DNA of 64,000 nt from Calliopum simillimum (Eukaryota > Arthropoda > Insecta > Diptera > Lauxaniidae): assembly GCA_951812925.1 (NCBI GenBank), contig OX638372.1:10383410-10447409 (forward strand), read 5' to 3'. Every line of letters starts with the position of its first letter. The stretch's first letter is position 1. A program made the position numbers and the translations under genes. Of the stretch, positions 36,787-50,134 are shown piece after piece. Below the pieces are notes generated by a model. That model ran no database searches and was not told the origin of the DNA. It worked only from the letters and a program-made list of their open reading frames with translations.

Positions 36787-37979
36787 CACATTCGTGTTCA
36801 GTTGAAATTCTTGCAGATAGCGTTGCTTTGGGGTTTAGGCTTTTTTAGTTTTATATGAAAATTTTAGTACATTTTTCAAAATAAGATTTTTTAAAAACGA
36901 ATTTTTTTAATTTTTTCCCACAGTGCACTATGGGATATTTTACCAAATTTTTGAGAACAATTCAATATTTTGCTGCGATGTAAACTGGTTTTTATTGTTG
37001 ATATTTGATAGACAATACTTCAGACCTTACGAAACAGCATTATGTAAAAATTAATTTACCTTTAATTATTTTTGATTGTTCACTAAGGCAAAATTTATCA
37101 TCCCTTTTTTACTATGTTGGAAATATAGTACGACTTTAAATTATATAGCATTCGAAAGGTATTTTTAAGTAGATGTGCAGAAAGTTAAATTTATTTGAAT
37201 ATGTAGCCTTTAAAATATATTTTGACAGTAATAACAACACAAAACACATAAAATGTCACACAAAGAGGATAAAAAAAACCAGGGCCCCGATGTACCAGAT
37301 TTGTGAACTAAAATATGCCATACGCAGATATACAAATAAAAAAAAAAAAAATTGAAACGTTGTAATGTTGTAATACATATTTAATTTTTAATACTCATAA
37401 TTTTTAAGCAAAAATTAAATAATAATAAAAAAATTTTTCAAATTTAATCCGTACATTTTTCATCAAATACAAAATCTCAAATAAAATAAAATAATTCCCA
37501 CAGGTGTCATTTTTTTTTGCGCTGGTATTTAATTTTTTTCCCGAAATAAAATAATGGACTAAACGTTTTTGTTCAAAGTGAACTAGCAACAATAGTTGAA
37601 ACAAAAAACGTACCATCTATTTTTTTTTTGGCATTTGAAACGCATTTAGTTCTGAAATTTTACCAACTGTCAAACAATAGAAACACATGCCAACAGACTC
37701 CCATATGAGTCCACAGACACAAAATATTTACGTATAAAAAATGCACGATGGAAATCACAAAAACAAAAAATAAAAATAAAAAAAATATTTCAAATAATAT
37801 GTGCAACCCTGCAAGCAATAAAGTGTAGGGTAGTTACATCAATATACTTAAATTCCTCGAAAACTTTATAAGCTCGTAAAACTGTCAAAATTTGTATTGA
37901 TTTTGATAACCTTTCGTTTTAAGGAATACCCTTACTACTTTTCTACCGGAGATTTAGCTGTGACGAGATTGACTAATCT
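36787..37979. other. AT-rich stretch, no gene recognised
   Basis: Contains CCCACAGTGCACTATGGG near 36916 and long A/T runs. ORFs here are low-complexity. Confidence 0.45.
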
Positions 37980-38985
37980 AGCCGTAAACTCCTACCTGTT
38001 TCCACCGACCAAAAGAGATTTATTTTTTGACACTTAATGTCTTTTATTCTAAAAATTTTTCTATCATCTGCTTTTTTTAATGCCATTTAATACCAATTGT
38101 TAAAGTTGAGGGTTGACACTTGAAAAATATTTGAAAATACCCAAAATCGGTAGCCCTGTTGAGGTTTGTATGAAGATTTAAAGTAAATCTCGTCAAAAGT
38201 AGACTTATTTTTGTATGGTAAATTAATCACGTGATTTACTGCAAGATCAACCCATAAATCTACGAAGTATTGAATTTCTTGCAATGCCTGAACCAACAGC
38301 GTTTTGTTATAGTCTTTGAAGAATTCTCGGAATCTGTTTTTAAAGACACCTTCTGGATAAGCTATGGTTTTATGTAGAATTCAGCATATTTTTCGATTAC
38401 ATTATTTCACAATATTGCTCCTATTAAAGTTTCTTTACATGTATTCTAACCAGAACCTTGTGAGATAAGCAAAAACATCATCGGTGGTTGGCACCTAAAG
38501 ATTTTTTAGGTCTGTTCTGGTTTAGTAATGGATCCGGAATTGATTAAGTATCAGGTTTCAGAATTTTAGTAAATCATCTTATGAATTCAATAGTATATCT
38601 GAGAAGATTTGTCAGCATAATTAATGCTGAAATCCCCGCCATCCAAGAATGTAAGTTCTAACCAAAACCTAAATATTTGAGGAGAATCTGTCTTCATTTT
38701 CTTTGACAGCCAGGAGCCAGTAAAAGCTTTTAGCTCAATGAAAATCTAATCCATGTGCTCTTGAAATTTACCTGGAATGAAATAGTTGTACATCTTTAGA
38801 TTTTTGCTTATATGGGCTGGAAAAGGATTTAAAGTGTGTGTTTATCTTGACAAAGAGAGTGTGTCCAAAACATTTATTGAGTCTATCTGTGGCTCTAGCT
38901 AATTTTTCTCTTAATTTTATAGGAATAAAGACATAACTAACCACGTCTTCCCTGAACATAGTAAAAGGAGATCAACAACAATCTT
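37980..38985 (-). pseudogene. Decayed coding-like region, family unknown
   Basis: Minus-strand frames read like damaged protein. FREDVVSYVFIPIKLREKLA (near 38950) and FGHTLFVKINTHFKSF lie in one frame. NYFIPGKFQEHMD then IFIELKAFTGSWLSKK (near 38790-38690) lie in another. KNRFREFFKDYN, QEIQYFVDLWVDL and STFDEIYFKSSY (38330-38150) follow further along. Composition and amino-acid balance are less biased than in neighbouring random ORFs, and frames change where stops intervene. I do not recognise the family: not a clear RT, transposase or copia polyprotein. It may be a processed pseudogene or a transposon gene. Confidence 0.3.
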
Positions 38986-41321
38986 AGAATCTTGGACGAA
39001 ATAAAATGTTTGGATAATGGGTCTGCACAAAATGTCTTGTTGAAGTTTTAAGACATTTCGTTTCAAGATTCGTTATGTCTTGTACCTGCTTTTTGTTTAT
39101 CATATACTTTAGTTTAGTGTCGCTTGGAAATGTTTTGAAAGTACTTGGGTATGAAAGAAGAAAAAACCAATAACTGCACAGATGTGTTTTGTTTGATTTG
39201 CTTCAGTTCAGTGCATATACTGCAGTTGTAGTGTACACTACAAAATACTACTTTAGTGACAAAAAGTACTTTTTTGCTCACTTTTTGTGGCATTTTTTTG
39301 TTTACGCTCTCTGTTTCTTGCGAAAATGAAAATGTGTGAAAGGTCTTACAATCCTGGGTTACAAATGAGTAGCAACTTGCAAATCATACATTCTACTGTA
39401 GTTTTTCTACTTGCACGTTTTACACTGACCTGAAGTATTTGTTCGTATAAAATACAGTACACTGAAGTACTTAATTAATAGAAGCAGGTTTTTTTCTTGA
39501 CTTTGGTAAAACAAGACTTTTTACTTCAGTGTCAAAATGAAATCAGTGTATAGTTGAGATATGAATCCTGAATTTTTTGATCAAATCCTTCAGTTCAGAG
39601 TAAAATGTGGGAGTAAAGAAAGTACACTAAGAGTACATTCCAACTAAGTAATTAAAATTCTCAACTAAATGAACTTCTCCGGGAGTACTTAAAATCTGCC
39701 GCGAAGATTATGAAATCTAGGCAAACATTCTCTCAGATTGTCGGTCGTCTTGCTGTAATCAGAGGATCTTATTAGGTCAGAAGCTTCTTTCTCGCATCAG
39801 TTCATCAGCGCTGAGTCCGGAACATATCTTAAGGCTGCTGAACTCCTCTAGTGTCCTAGAAATGGCCATATAAACGCAAAGCTAAAATGTTCTTGCAGGG
39901 TCTTTAAGCAACCACGTTGATTTTTAAAAAAATAGACAGTAGCAGTATGTGGGGGAGCAAAAACTTCGTTACATAAAGAACATGTTGTGGTAACAGTTGT
40001 TTGCATTGTTGGTGAATTTGCATTTCCATTTGCAGACAAAAGCCACATACGACACATATGAAAAACAAAAAAAAAAACAAAAAAAATGACAAAATAACAA
40101 ATCGATTTTTAATACAAGTTGTGTAAAAAATTTTAGCCAAAAAATTTAAAAAATATTTGCATTTAAAAGAAAAATATCAAAGTATTTTTAAAGCTAAATT
40201 TTATAACCTAAAAATACCAAGCACATTTGGTGGTCTTTGCAGCATAAGAATCTTACTGTATCGGCAACAATGCAGTATCCTGCTGTTAAAATCAAATCTC
40301 TTTCATTCGCACATTCCAAAGGATAATGAAGTGAAAGGAATTTTATGCTTTGATATATTGGCATTTGGTCCTTTGCACACACAGACTGACTGACTGTGAA
40401 CATCATCATAACACATAATTAATTGCGCGTCGCTCTTTTGAATCCACTGCGTTGAAAATTACCATAGAAATGTGATTTGAGTACCCTGCTGGTGGCTGCG
40501 AAATTTGGTATTTTTCTGGATTTAGCTAACATTCTCTCATACACACAATACATACGGATACATACCCCGTGGACAGACTACACTTATAAATTTGATGTAA
40601 CAAAAAGCCGATTAAGTTGTCGGGAGTGTGTCAGTAGCAGACAAAAAAGGCTTTGCGCAAACTATGCACACTCATGTTGTATGAAATCGCACAAAATTTG
40701 ACCTTGGAATGTTAATATTCTTTGTGACTTAGTGTAGTGCGGTTTTTAGTAGGGGGGGGGGGGGGGGAAGGGATTGAATAAGTGTTAGCTCATAGAGTAT
40801 ATCTGCTACTACTAGCACCTTCTAGGAGTGTCACGAGGTTTTTAAACAGCCCCCTAATTAAATATGAAATTTGAAGATTGCGACAGAGTTCAACAATTTC
40901 ATTTCATAAATGTATGCAGATGACTTGTTTTATAAATATTTGGCAAGTTTCCGATCACAAACTGAGATCGTCAATCAAACAAGTCCCCAGGTGGAGAAAA
41001 AGGAGTCGCATAATCGGATAAAAGAATGAGTGGGAGGACATGAGGGTCTTTCGGATTTTTTTTAGTAACGTACATGCCTATTCTTACTACCTGTACCCGA
41101 AACTAAAAGGAAAAATCTCCTAAGGGGTAGGGATGATATATGTCGGAGAAAGTGTCTTGCACTCCATCACTTCCATTTGTACTCTGGAAGAGGGCGGAGT
41201 AAATTTCATAAAAACTCTGAGACGTGGAAATAGAGCGTAAATAGGTTCAACGAAAAATTTAAAGGTGACGTTTCCTAGAGCTTTAAACTTGAAAAATAAT
41301 TTTACCATATAAAATAAAAAT
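38986..41321. other. Stretch without recognised gene; G16 tract
   Basis: A run of 16 G lies at 40752-40767. Around 39200-39640, AGTACT and AGTACAC strings recur together with GTAGTGTACACTAC. No supported coding region is seen, including the 60-78 codon ORFs at 39848-40701. Confidence 0.45.
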
Positions 41322-43204
41322 GGCAAACAGTCTTTGTGGAAAGCTAGTAAAAAAATTTGGACTCCAATCGAAAGTGATCTGCCGATTAGAGCCTCTCATG
41401 GAAGCTGGGCTCGAAGTGATGAAGAAAAAGCTGATGCTTTTGCGAATCACTTGAGCACAGTTTTTCAGCCAAATCCTTCTATTCAAGGCATTTACCTCCT
41501 ATTTTGTCAATTAACAGCGATGTTATGAAAATGAGTTTTCATACTAGCAATTTAAAGGTTTTAGTTCAAGCAATGTGTCCTACAAAAGCCCCTGGGTGCA
41601 ATTATATAACTCCTAAAATGATAAAGAAACTGCCAAACGCAGCTTTAGTCTTTTTGACTAGACTTTTTAACGCTATCATTCAGTATGGGCATTACCCAAC
41701 CGCATGAAAATTCTCATTAATCACCATGATTCCAAAATCTGGAAAAGATCGTACATTACCTTCTTCATATAGACCCATCAGTCTTTTACCATGCTTATCC
41801 AAGCTATTTGAAAAATTAATTCTGTCAAAGCTAATACCGTATGCAACCGATAAGAAATTATTCCCGGTCCACCAATTCGGTTTCCGGAAACAACACGGAA
41901 CAATCCAACAGGTTAATAGAAAAACAAATGAAATAAGGAAGGCTTTTTTAGCAAAGGGAATATTTTACGACAGCTTTTCTCGACGTAGCCCAAGCATTTG
42001 ATAAATTATGGCATGAAGGTCTAGTCAATAAAATTAAACACGTATTGCCTTCTAACGTTCACAAAACATATATCTCTTACCAGGAAAGCAGGCATTTTAG
42101 AATAAAACATAACAGTTTTATTTCATTTCCTTTAAAAATAAATGCAGGTGTTCCTCATCACAGGCACAACCCTATCTACTTTCGCAGATGATACGGCAGT
42201 TATGAGCTGCAGCCGTTGTCCCCTAGAAGCGGCTCGAAAACTCCAACTTCATTTAAATTCAATCGAAGAATAGAATGAAGAAAAATGATAGCAGGTTACT
42301 TTTACTCATAAACGAGGTGAATGCCCGGATATCACATTAAACAATAAATCAATCCATCAATGCGAAAACATCACATATTTAGGTATTCATTTAGACAAAC
42401 GGCTAACTTGGCGAAAGCACATTGAAGCAAAAAAACGCAGTCTGCACTGGCTCATAAATCATCGGTCCCGTCTGAAACTTGAATATAAAATCCTTATATA
42501 TCAATCCATCATTAAGCCAATTTGGTTATATGGTATACAGTTATGGGGTAACGCCAGCTCCTCGAACATTGAACTAATAAAATGGACTCAGTCAAAAATT
42601 CTCAGAATCATGGCAGGTGCTCCATGGTATATACGGAACGAAAACATACATCGGGACCTTTGCATTCCCTTGGTCAAAGACGAAATCAACAAATACAAGC
42701 AAAGTTACGCTGCAAGATTGCTGTATCATCCTAATCCATTGGCACGGAAGTTGAAAAACTTTGAAAATTTCTCCAGACTAAAAAGATAGGATCGTCTTGC
42801 TATGAATATCGTTAGCAATTTGCTATGTTAAGCTGACTGAATTCTAAATTTTATATGCAGCCGATATTTGGCGCGTACTCTTTCTTATATTTCTTGTTCC
42901 TGCTACACATGAAGCCGGAACTACTGGCGCAAATTTGTATGGAGTTATTTTCATTCAAACATCCTGCTAGGCGGGCGGCATGTTTATGAGAAGACTGAAC
43001 GTACAACAACTGCGTTCTTCTGCGCGCTTACCGTAATCCTAGGATGTACAAGTCCCTATTAACTCTGGAGAGACATTGAACACTAAATTATATATAAGAT
43101 TAATTATGTATAATAATGTTTTTTAGGATTAAGATTTTTAAACTTATTGTTAGTCGCCTAAGATGAGAAGATTCAATAAATGAATTCAAGCATTAAAAAA
43201 AAAA
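41322..43204 (+). mobile_element. Jockey-clade LINE, 5'-truncated and broken
   Basis: ORF2 parts in order: the pre-RT linker SLWKASKKIW and GSWARSDEEKADAFANHL (41331-41460); the RT fingers KAPGCNYITPKMIKKLP; a TGA at 41705 where the conserved Trp of PTxWK belongs; MIPKSGKD, YRPISLLPCLSKLFEKLI and HQFGFRKQHGTIQQV; then a frameshift to FLDVAQAFDKLWHEGL with the first catalytic Asp. A deletion runs from after GVP (about 42150) to TLSTFADDTAV (FADD at 42181). The thumb reads YLGIHLDKRLTWRKHI, PIWLYGIQLWG and IMAGAPWYIRN. More stops lie near 42270-42290 and 42787. AATAAA at 43175 and poly-A at 43195-43204 mark the 3' end. Endonuclease and ORF1 are absent. It cannot encode an active protein. Confidence 0.85.
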
Positions 43205-45339
43205 GTTTATTTTTAAGCCAACAGTGAGATAAGTGCTTATTAGTGACTAAGTGTGCTTAACTAATTTGAATGCAACACCGAATACCAAAAACATTTACAT
43301 TACATGGAAGTTAAAGTAAGATCCTTTCAGTCGTTATGCTCGTACATGTGACAATTAAGGAACACTAAGGCATTTACACTACGACCTTTGTGAAATTAAT
43401 GTCTCGTTTAATTCAATCTCCTGTTGACACTGTAGACATTTTTTGTACACAGTAATGGTTTTTTGTGAGCACATTTTGAACTAATTACAACACATTTACA
43501 TGGCGCATATGTTTAATGAAGAAATGTATGGAAGAAATTTTTACAAAAATGCACAAAGAGTGTGCTACATGTACAAAATTGACCCAATTTAAACAATTTC
43601 AAAAAGTAAATTATTTGTTTTTAATAAAATAGGCAAAAAATTTAATTATAAAATAATAAATTGACTTTACAATTCAAAGTGATATCTGCAAAATCTTTTA
43701 ATCAATTTTCTTTTAAATTGAATCGTAAAGCATCTCAGTGAGAAGATGGATAAATTTACGAAATTCCATTTTAAAACAAATTCCAGATATAATGTTCGTA
43801 TGTAGAAAAGTCAATTGAATATTTGTTTAAGTGCTGTACCAGCAGTGGCAGCAACATCATCCTGTAGCACAATTGCATAACATTCATCAGCGTACAGAGT
43901 GGGATATGTGTAGTAAAAGTAAGCACATTCCATGGATTTAGTAACTTTTTTTTTGGGTTATTTCTCCTATTTCATAGAAATAATACGAAAAGTTTAAAAT
44001 GCTTGTGAGCAATGGGGCTGCCGAATCCAAATTGATATTTGCTTTTTGTAAAATGACTTTATAACAATGACAGCCAATGCATTTGAGTTGGAAAGTTTTG
44101 TAGGAGTAAAAGCGTATGTAGAAGAGAGTGATGCTTGTAATGATGTCAAGGGCGAAAGTTTGGTAATTTTTTTTTTCTCAAGCATTTTCTCAAATAAATA
44201 AGTTTAATACCTTTGTACTTACATTTGTTCTTAGTTCAAATAAGAAGGTACGTACGTACGTATTTGAAATAAATTATAAACTAACAATGACGTATATGTC
44301 AAGTGTCAAACAGTCGGTTTAAAATGTTCCACTCTATGCTTTATACTTTTGTAGTCAATTTAATGCTGCTTAGAAAATATATTTAGAATTTTTAACATTG
44401 CTATTGAAGATGTCTTAATATGTCACATATTTGCATCTGTATTCTGTTTTCTTTTTGAATTAAAGGCGTCAAAGTTAAATCTAAGGGCTATTGATTGCAC
44501 ATTTAAATATCTATTATGTCAATCAATGTCAAATTATATTGAATGATTTTATAGTAACAAGGACTTAGAAACCTTCAATTGATAAAAGAAATATAAAAAA
44601 ATATTACTTAATAAAATATTTGTGCTTTCTTGTTTTTAACATTCAATTATAACTGAACTGTTTTGCCAAATAGCGCGTTTTCACTTGCTTGGCTACGTTG
44701 ATTTTGTTGGTCTATGCTTGGTTACGCATAAGCAAATTTGTTTTGCCATATAAAAAGATTTTCGATTTGTGTGAGGAACTCTTGTTCATAAAAAAAAACA
44801 GCTAGACAATCAAATAAGTTTTGGCATGGCAATGCTATTTGAGACACTGCAACCCTGAGCCAAAAAAATTCCCCAAGTAGAAATAAACAATGCCCAAAAA
44901 TAATTAGCAAGCAAATTAGGGTTTTTTTTGGAAATTTAAATAATATTGCGGACTCTAATATGGTGTTCAAACAAGATAACTTAATGGGACGGCGTGGGGT
45001 ACCCTTTTCTTATTGCTGAAATCTATAGTCCTAAATATTGTGAGCATAACAATTGGAACCCTTTTTCGCGTCCACATCTTTATCATAACTACTTGCATGT
45101 AAAATATTAATAATATTAAGAACTAATTAAGGTTAAAATAAGTAATGAATTTCTAGTTAAATTAGTCTAGAATTGATTTAAGACTAAGGGTTTTTTAGTA
45201 AGTAGATAGTTTCAAGACAATCGCATCCAACAGGTTTGACAAACTATCGTGCAACCGCTTGATAAACAGTTGGACAAGAATTGCATGAGTACCGACTGTC
45301 AAATCTTATCAATAAAAGGAAACCGCTGATCGTGTATGA
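43205..45339. other. AT-rich stretch, no gene recognised
   Basis: No domain in the short ORFs. The last 350 bp before 45340 may be internal sequence of the retroelement whose LTR follows, but no pol or env motif is readable. Confidence 0.45.
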
Positions 45340-45932
45340 AAATGGAATGGGGGAATGTAAGCGCCGGTGATGGTATCATTCTCAACTGGCAACGAGGTAA
45401 GGCGTGTTCTTCAAATATTTGAACCATCCGTGGACGAAACTGATACTTTCAAGCAAAACCCAGTACATACGTATCAGTGGACTGTGACTAAGACCGTAGG
45501 TTTTGTTTTCTGGAGAATTTCCTGACTTTACCCAAGAGTGTGGCGGTTGGCGCGGGCTCTCGTGATCAAACAAGACAGGTTAGTAGAGGACAACGAGGAG
45601 GCAGTGGTGGCGTGATTCTCTTGAATCCTGACACCTGGACGGAAACACTGATCGGCGACACGACAAGAACACAAGGAGGCATTGTGGGTACGACTCCTTG
45701 ATCGGTTGTTCTTCACGACTTACAGATATTCTCATCATCCATACTTACCCCATCTGTCACCTGTATCTCAGGAGTGCTTTTCAGGGAAAACATAAACAGT
45801 GAAATTAATTTGTGAAGTAACACCCGGGTAATTGTGAAAAGCGTTTCTTTCCTTGGCGGGGAAATAAATTTTTGTATACAAATCCTGGGCACCGACTGCT
45901 ACTCACGGCTAGTGTCAAAAAGGTTCGTTACA
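45340..45932 (+). mobile_element. Probable 3' LTR with polypurine tract
   Basis: A 577-bp unit, 45356-45932, starts TGTAAGCGCC and ends TTCGTTACA, the TG...CA form with a TGTAA/TTACA inverted repeat. Just before it is the purine-rich GAAAATGGAATGGGGGAA (45338-45355), as expected of a polypurine tract before a 3' LTR. AATAAA is at 45863. The block is clearly more GC-rich than its surroundings and has no coding frame. No second LTR and no target duplication were found, so it is a truncated or solo LTR of a Gypsy-like element by inference. Confidence 0.45.
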
Positions 45933-47799
45933 ATATCCTGATATGGTATGCTTTTTAAAATCGAAACCTTGCCACTTTTGTTTTTGCCACAATAGGTTAA
46001 TAGATAGTTTTCATAGATCTTCTAAGAAATGTAAAAAAAAAATAATAAGTAACTCAAACAAAAATTAAAATAGTCATTTTCAATGTATTTGCTGATGTTG
46101 ATTCCGAATCCGATCTTAAAATTGCTATATCTCATTTGGTTTCCGAGATATCCTAACTTAAAAGTGCTGAAAATTCGGGTTTTCGCTATTTTTGAAACGA
46201 TATAACAAGACTAGGTTATTTTTTTTTTGTTATGACACCTGATATGGTGGTTGAAAGCTTCAGCCTTTCTCTTTTAAAAACGATATTTCTTATCTCATCG
46301 GACATCACCTGACAAAGTTGTGAAAAAAATACCATTTTGGCTGGTTTTAGAGTGGTTAAAAAAATTTTCCTACATACTCTCTATGTAAGCTTTCAAATAA
46401 GGGGTGGTTTTTCCAAACTTGTTTTTTTGTATGGAAACCGACCCGGTCTAGTGTGCACCCATACATTATCTTGATGAAACAGCTTTTTCTTCTCCAAATG
46501 CTTTAAATCAGTATCGATTCTGTAAAATGTAAAAATTCAATATTAATACAAATTCAATTTACGAGTAATTTAAAAAAAGGAAAAAGAAAATTTTTAAATT
46601 TTTAATACGCGAAATATGCACAGCTGTTCAGTCAAATTAAATAAATTAACGAAACGGACTCTTCCAAGTAATGCATCAACTGTATATTATGAAGTATGCA
46701 ATATTTTAAAATGATGAATCAACACAATAATTATACCAAGAAAGCAACAACTACAACTACAACTACAACAATAAATGGAAAATTTGCATTCATTAAATAT
46801 TCGAAACAAGTCTGCTGTTGCTGCACGAACTTCGAAGAACTTTCCAAACTAAATATGAAGCAAAGTCCTTGCAAGGAGAAAGAAATTGTGTTGTAATGAG
46901 AATGAGTGGGGGAGTTAAAGTTTTTTAGCAACTAACACGCCCACTTAATTATTACAAACAATGCAAAATTTGCAACAATTACAACAAGAATTTCTCTAGT
47001 TTCAGCATAAAAATTCGCTTAGAAAATTGTATCCCCCCTCGAACAAATTGGGAAAAAGCAGCAACTCTACCACAGAAATCAAATGTAAATCCGTGGTACT
47101 CCACTAACGGGGCAGCAACTGTAACACTTCTCCACTTCTGTTATGTTTTGTTATATATTTTATCGAATTCCGACTACCAAAAGATTAAATTTACTCATCG
47201 CATTCTTTGCTGATGTTGCTGATGCAAGTGAAAAATGTAGAGGAGGAAAACTTTGTATAATGAAAACTTGATGCACTTGAAGGAGGTTATGGTATAGTAC
47301 GGCAGCAGACTGTTCTGGTACAGTGAAATGAAATGGGAGCACACAAAAATGTGATATTAAAAATATACAGTAAGTGACGAGAGCAATATTGCTGATTTAT
47401 GTGGTTTTCTCCGTTGACATTTACTTTGTCTTGATTCAGAATGATATGTTTTTTTTTGATGTTTGTGAAATTAAACTTAAGTAATATAAGTCGCCCAACA
47501 TTCAGCCTTATAATTGCACCAACATCTAACTAGTAACAGATATTACAGTAACTATCAGCATGGCAACAGCAGTTCTACAAACAACATACCATAGCACAGC
47601 ATTGTTCAGTAGTAAACTAACAACAAGCCCGACAAGGCAGCATATGAACTCGCGATAGCCGAACAGTGAATAAGCAACAAAGATCATCGAAAGCACAGTG
47701 ATCAGCTTCTGCGTGGCTAGTAAACAGCCAAGCAAAAGCGTTCAAGAGTCCACCCACTCTGTCGGCTGTAATGTAGGGAAAGGGTTAAGGTTTAGCCAA
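45933..47799. other. AT-rich stretch with a possible diverged foldback relative
   Basis: At 46085-46160 TGTTGATTCCGAATCCGATC and GTTTCCGAGATATCC resemble the repeat at 33785 and 49350. Tri-nucleotide ACA/ACT tracts occur near 46745-46775. No supported gene. Confidence 0.4.
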
Positions 47800-48230
47800 C
47801 CCCGAAAAGGTGACTGAACAAATTATTCCCACGGAAGTTCAGAGCTCAAAGACTACCATATCGGAGATGTTTTCAAAAAAGTTTGGCAATATACCGGTCA
47901 ACTCCCCGAAATTCATTTCTCATGAACAAATGGTTGCGGTATCCCTCAAGGAGTTTGTTTTGCCAGAGATGATCCGTTGAAACATTACTTTGCCGGTTGC
48001 AGTTTTAAGACTGGTTGACTTGACATCAGCTGTCTTGATGATGAAACTGTAGCTTGTCTGAGGGCTTCGTTATCAGCTCTTAAACATTGCGAGGGTGCAG
48101 AACTGAAGCTCGTGGACGAGGCAGCAGTGCCAACGGCCCAGACCTTTATCGGCTACGTCCTGACTTAAGAGCTTGGAGGAATGATCGCATAGTGTAACCA
48201 GGGAAGGCACAAAATACGGGCATTTGTCTA
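47800..48230 (+). pseudogene. Possible LINE ORF1 remnant before the assembly gap
   Basis: From 48034 a frame reads LDDETVACLRASLSALKHC then EGAELKLVDEAAVPTAQTF and IGYVLT, followed by a stop. The pattern (hydrophobic helix, then W/C-EGA-L-VxxAxxP) recalls the DUF4780-like domain in ORF1 of LOA/R1-type elements. Higher GC than flanking DNA fits a coding origin. The call is tentative because only one block is readable and the gap follows. Confidence 0.3.
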
Positions 48231-48236
48231 GTAAAC

Positions 48237-48436
48237 NNNNNNNNNNNNNNNNNNNNNNNNNNNNNNNNNNNNNNNNNNNNNNNNNNNNNNNNNNNNNNNN
48301 NNNNNNNNNNNNNNNNNNNNNNNNNNNNNNNNNNNNNNNNNNNNNNNNNNNNNNNNNNNNNNNNNNNNNNNNNNNNNNNNNNNNNNNNNNNNNNNNNNNN
48401 NNNNNNNNNNNNNNNNNNNNNNNNNNNNNNNNNNNN
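48237..48436. other. Assembly gap, 200 N
   Basis: Exactly 200 undetermined bases, most likely an arbitrary gap size. Any ORF drawn across it is meaningless. Confidence 0.99.
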
Positions 48437-49349
48437 AGCACATCAACAAAAGACTCTTCGAAAATATGTTTCACACGAAAATATATAGAAATTAATCTAT
48501 ATAAAACCTCTAGAATTAAAATGCTGTTTAGTAAAATCATTTTTCAGCCCTTAGAATTTCAAGAGTTCGATCTTTCTTTTTCCGAAAAAAAAATATATTC
48601 TTAAGTCACAAACAATATGGCCGGCAATTCACTACAACAGAACTTAACTCTCAGTGTGCATGCATGAATGTATATTTTTTATAATCATATATTTAGACAT
48701 ATGCCACAACTCATGCATAAATATTTTGTTTAAAAAAAAGAAAAAAAATCTTTCGGAATTTGTATTCAATCGGTTGTTAAGGGATCTGTGTGAATATTTA
48801 CACAAATACCTACATAAATAAATAAACACACACAAACATTACATTCACAGTGTGTTAATGTAAAAATAAATACTCAAACATATGCACATATATGCATGAA
48901 CATATATCTACATTTGAATGTAATATACATAGCTTTGAATTGATTTTTCTTTGTTATCCTTTAAAAAGGATAAATTGTTTATCATTTGCACAAAAACATG
49001 AAAAAGGTATGACAACTTTTTGGCATAAATTATGCAGTTATTTTTCTTATTTTAAAATTTTGTTATTCTTTTATCTCGATACATTTTATTGACCTTTTTT
49101 AGTACACACACACACAAAGTCTAGATGTCAAAATGGAGACATATTGTTTACGCTACAGTGAAATATTTATATAGGTCCTTAAAATAGATATCCTTAATAT
49201 GCTAAATATTTAAATTGTTTTTGAAAGCAATGCCAAAGTTTTTTTAAAGTGGTTTTCAGATAAAACTTAATAATATTGAAAAAGAACATACAAATTTTTT
49301 TATTTTGTTGTACCATGTTAGAAAAAGATAGACAGATAACACAGTCTTG
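48437..49349. other. AT-rich stretch, no gene recognised
   Basis: CA/TA-rich with no domain in the short ORFs. Confidence 0.5.
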
Positions 49350-49880
49350 CGTTTTTGAAAAATTTAAAAAAGTAGGAAATGAGATTAGGTGATTTTTATA
49401 GATTTTTGCTTGTTGAATCCGAATATGACCTCCGATTTACTCCATCACGTCTGAGATCCGAGTTATCCTTGATATAAAGTGGAAGAAACACTATTTTCAG
49501 ACACATGGCGTACATCCTGAAGGTAGTCTAGTTGACTTTTTACAGCGGCATTAAATAGTCCCGAGCTTCCTCTTTAAAGCGTGCTTTTAACTTTTTCAAT
49601 CGAATTATTAGTTTCCAAGATGTCATCAATTGAAATAAAGGTATCGCTTATACCTGTAAAGGGCTATATTCTATTTGTATACCTTTAATTCAATGGATGA
49701 TACCTCGGAAACTGATGATTCCATTGAAAAAGTTTAAAGTATGATCTAAAGAGGAAGCTCAAGGCTATTCAATGCCGCTGTAAAAAGTGAACAAGCCGAG
49801 CAAATCGGAGGTCATATTCGGATTCAGCGAGCAAAAATCTATTGAAATCACCTACTCTGATCTCATACTTTTTTTCATCG
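49350..49880. repeat. Foldback repeat, full palindromic copy
   Basis: The outer left part with GAATCCGAATATGACCTCCG (about 49416) pairs with CGGAGGTCATATTCGGATTC (about 49805). Inner parts around CTTCCTCTTTAAAG and AGAGGAAGCTC, and around GGTATCG and TATACC, pair too. It is therefore a nearly complete palindrome of about 530 bp. The 33785-34180 copy shares the left arm. No ORF. Confidence 0.7.
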
Positions 49881-50134
49881 AAGTACTGTGTAATTCATTT
49901 AATTAGATACTGGGCAAGACCGAAGAAATTTTAAATATGGTTTGGTTACTTCGGCGAAGCAGAAAGAATTTCGAATAACTGGTTTTCGAGTTATAAGATT
50001 TTATAGATAGCTCTCCTGCCTGCTAGGTTCGTATATTTGTATTTTTCTGTTTTTTCATTTGATACATTTTTTCCGAAGAAACATTATTTTTTAAACATCT
50101 CAAAGGTACAAACTGAAACATCATGTGTCAATAT

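Noticed and set aside
48073..48604. Long ORFs on both strands across 48237-48436
   Set aside because: They run through 200 N and have no continuous sequence support.
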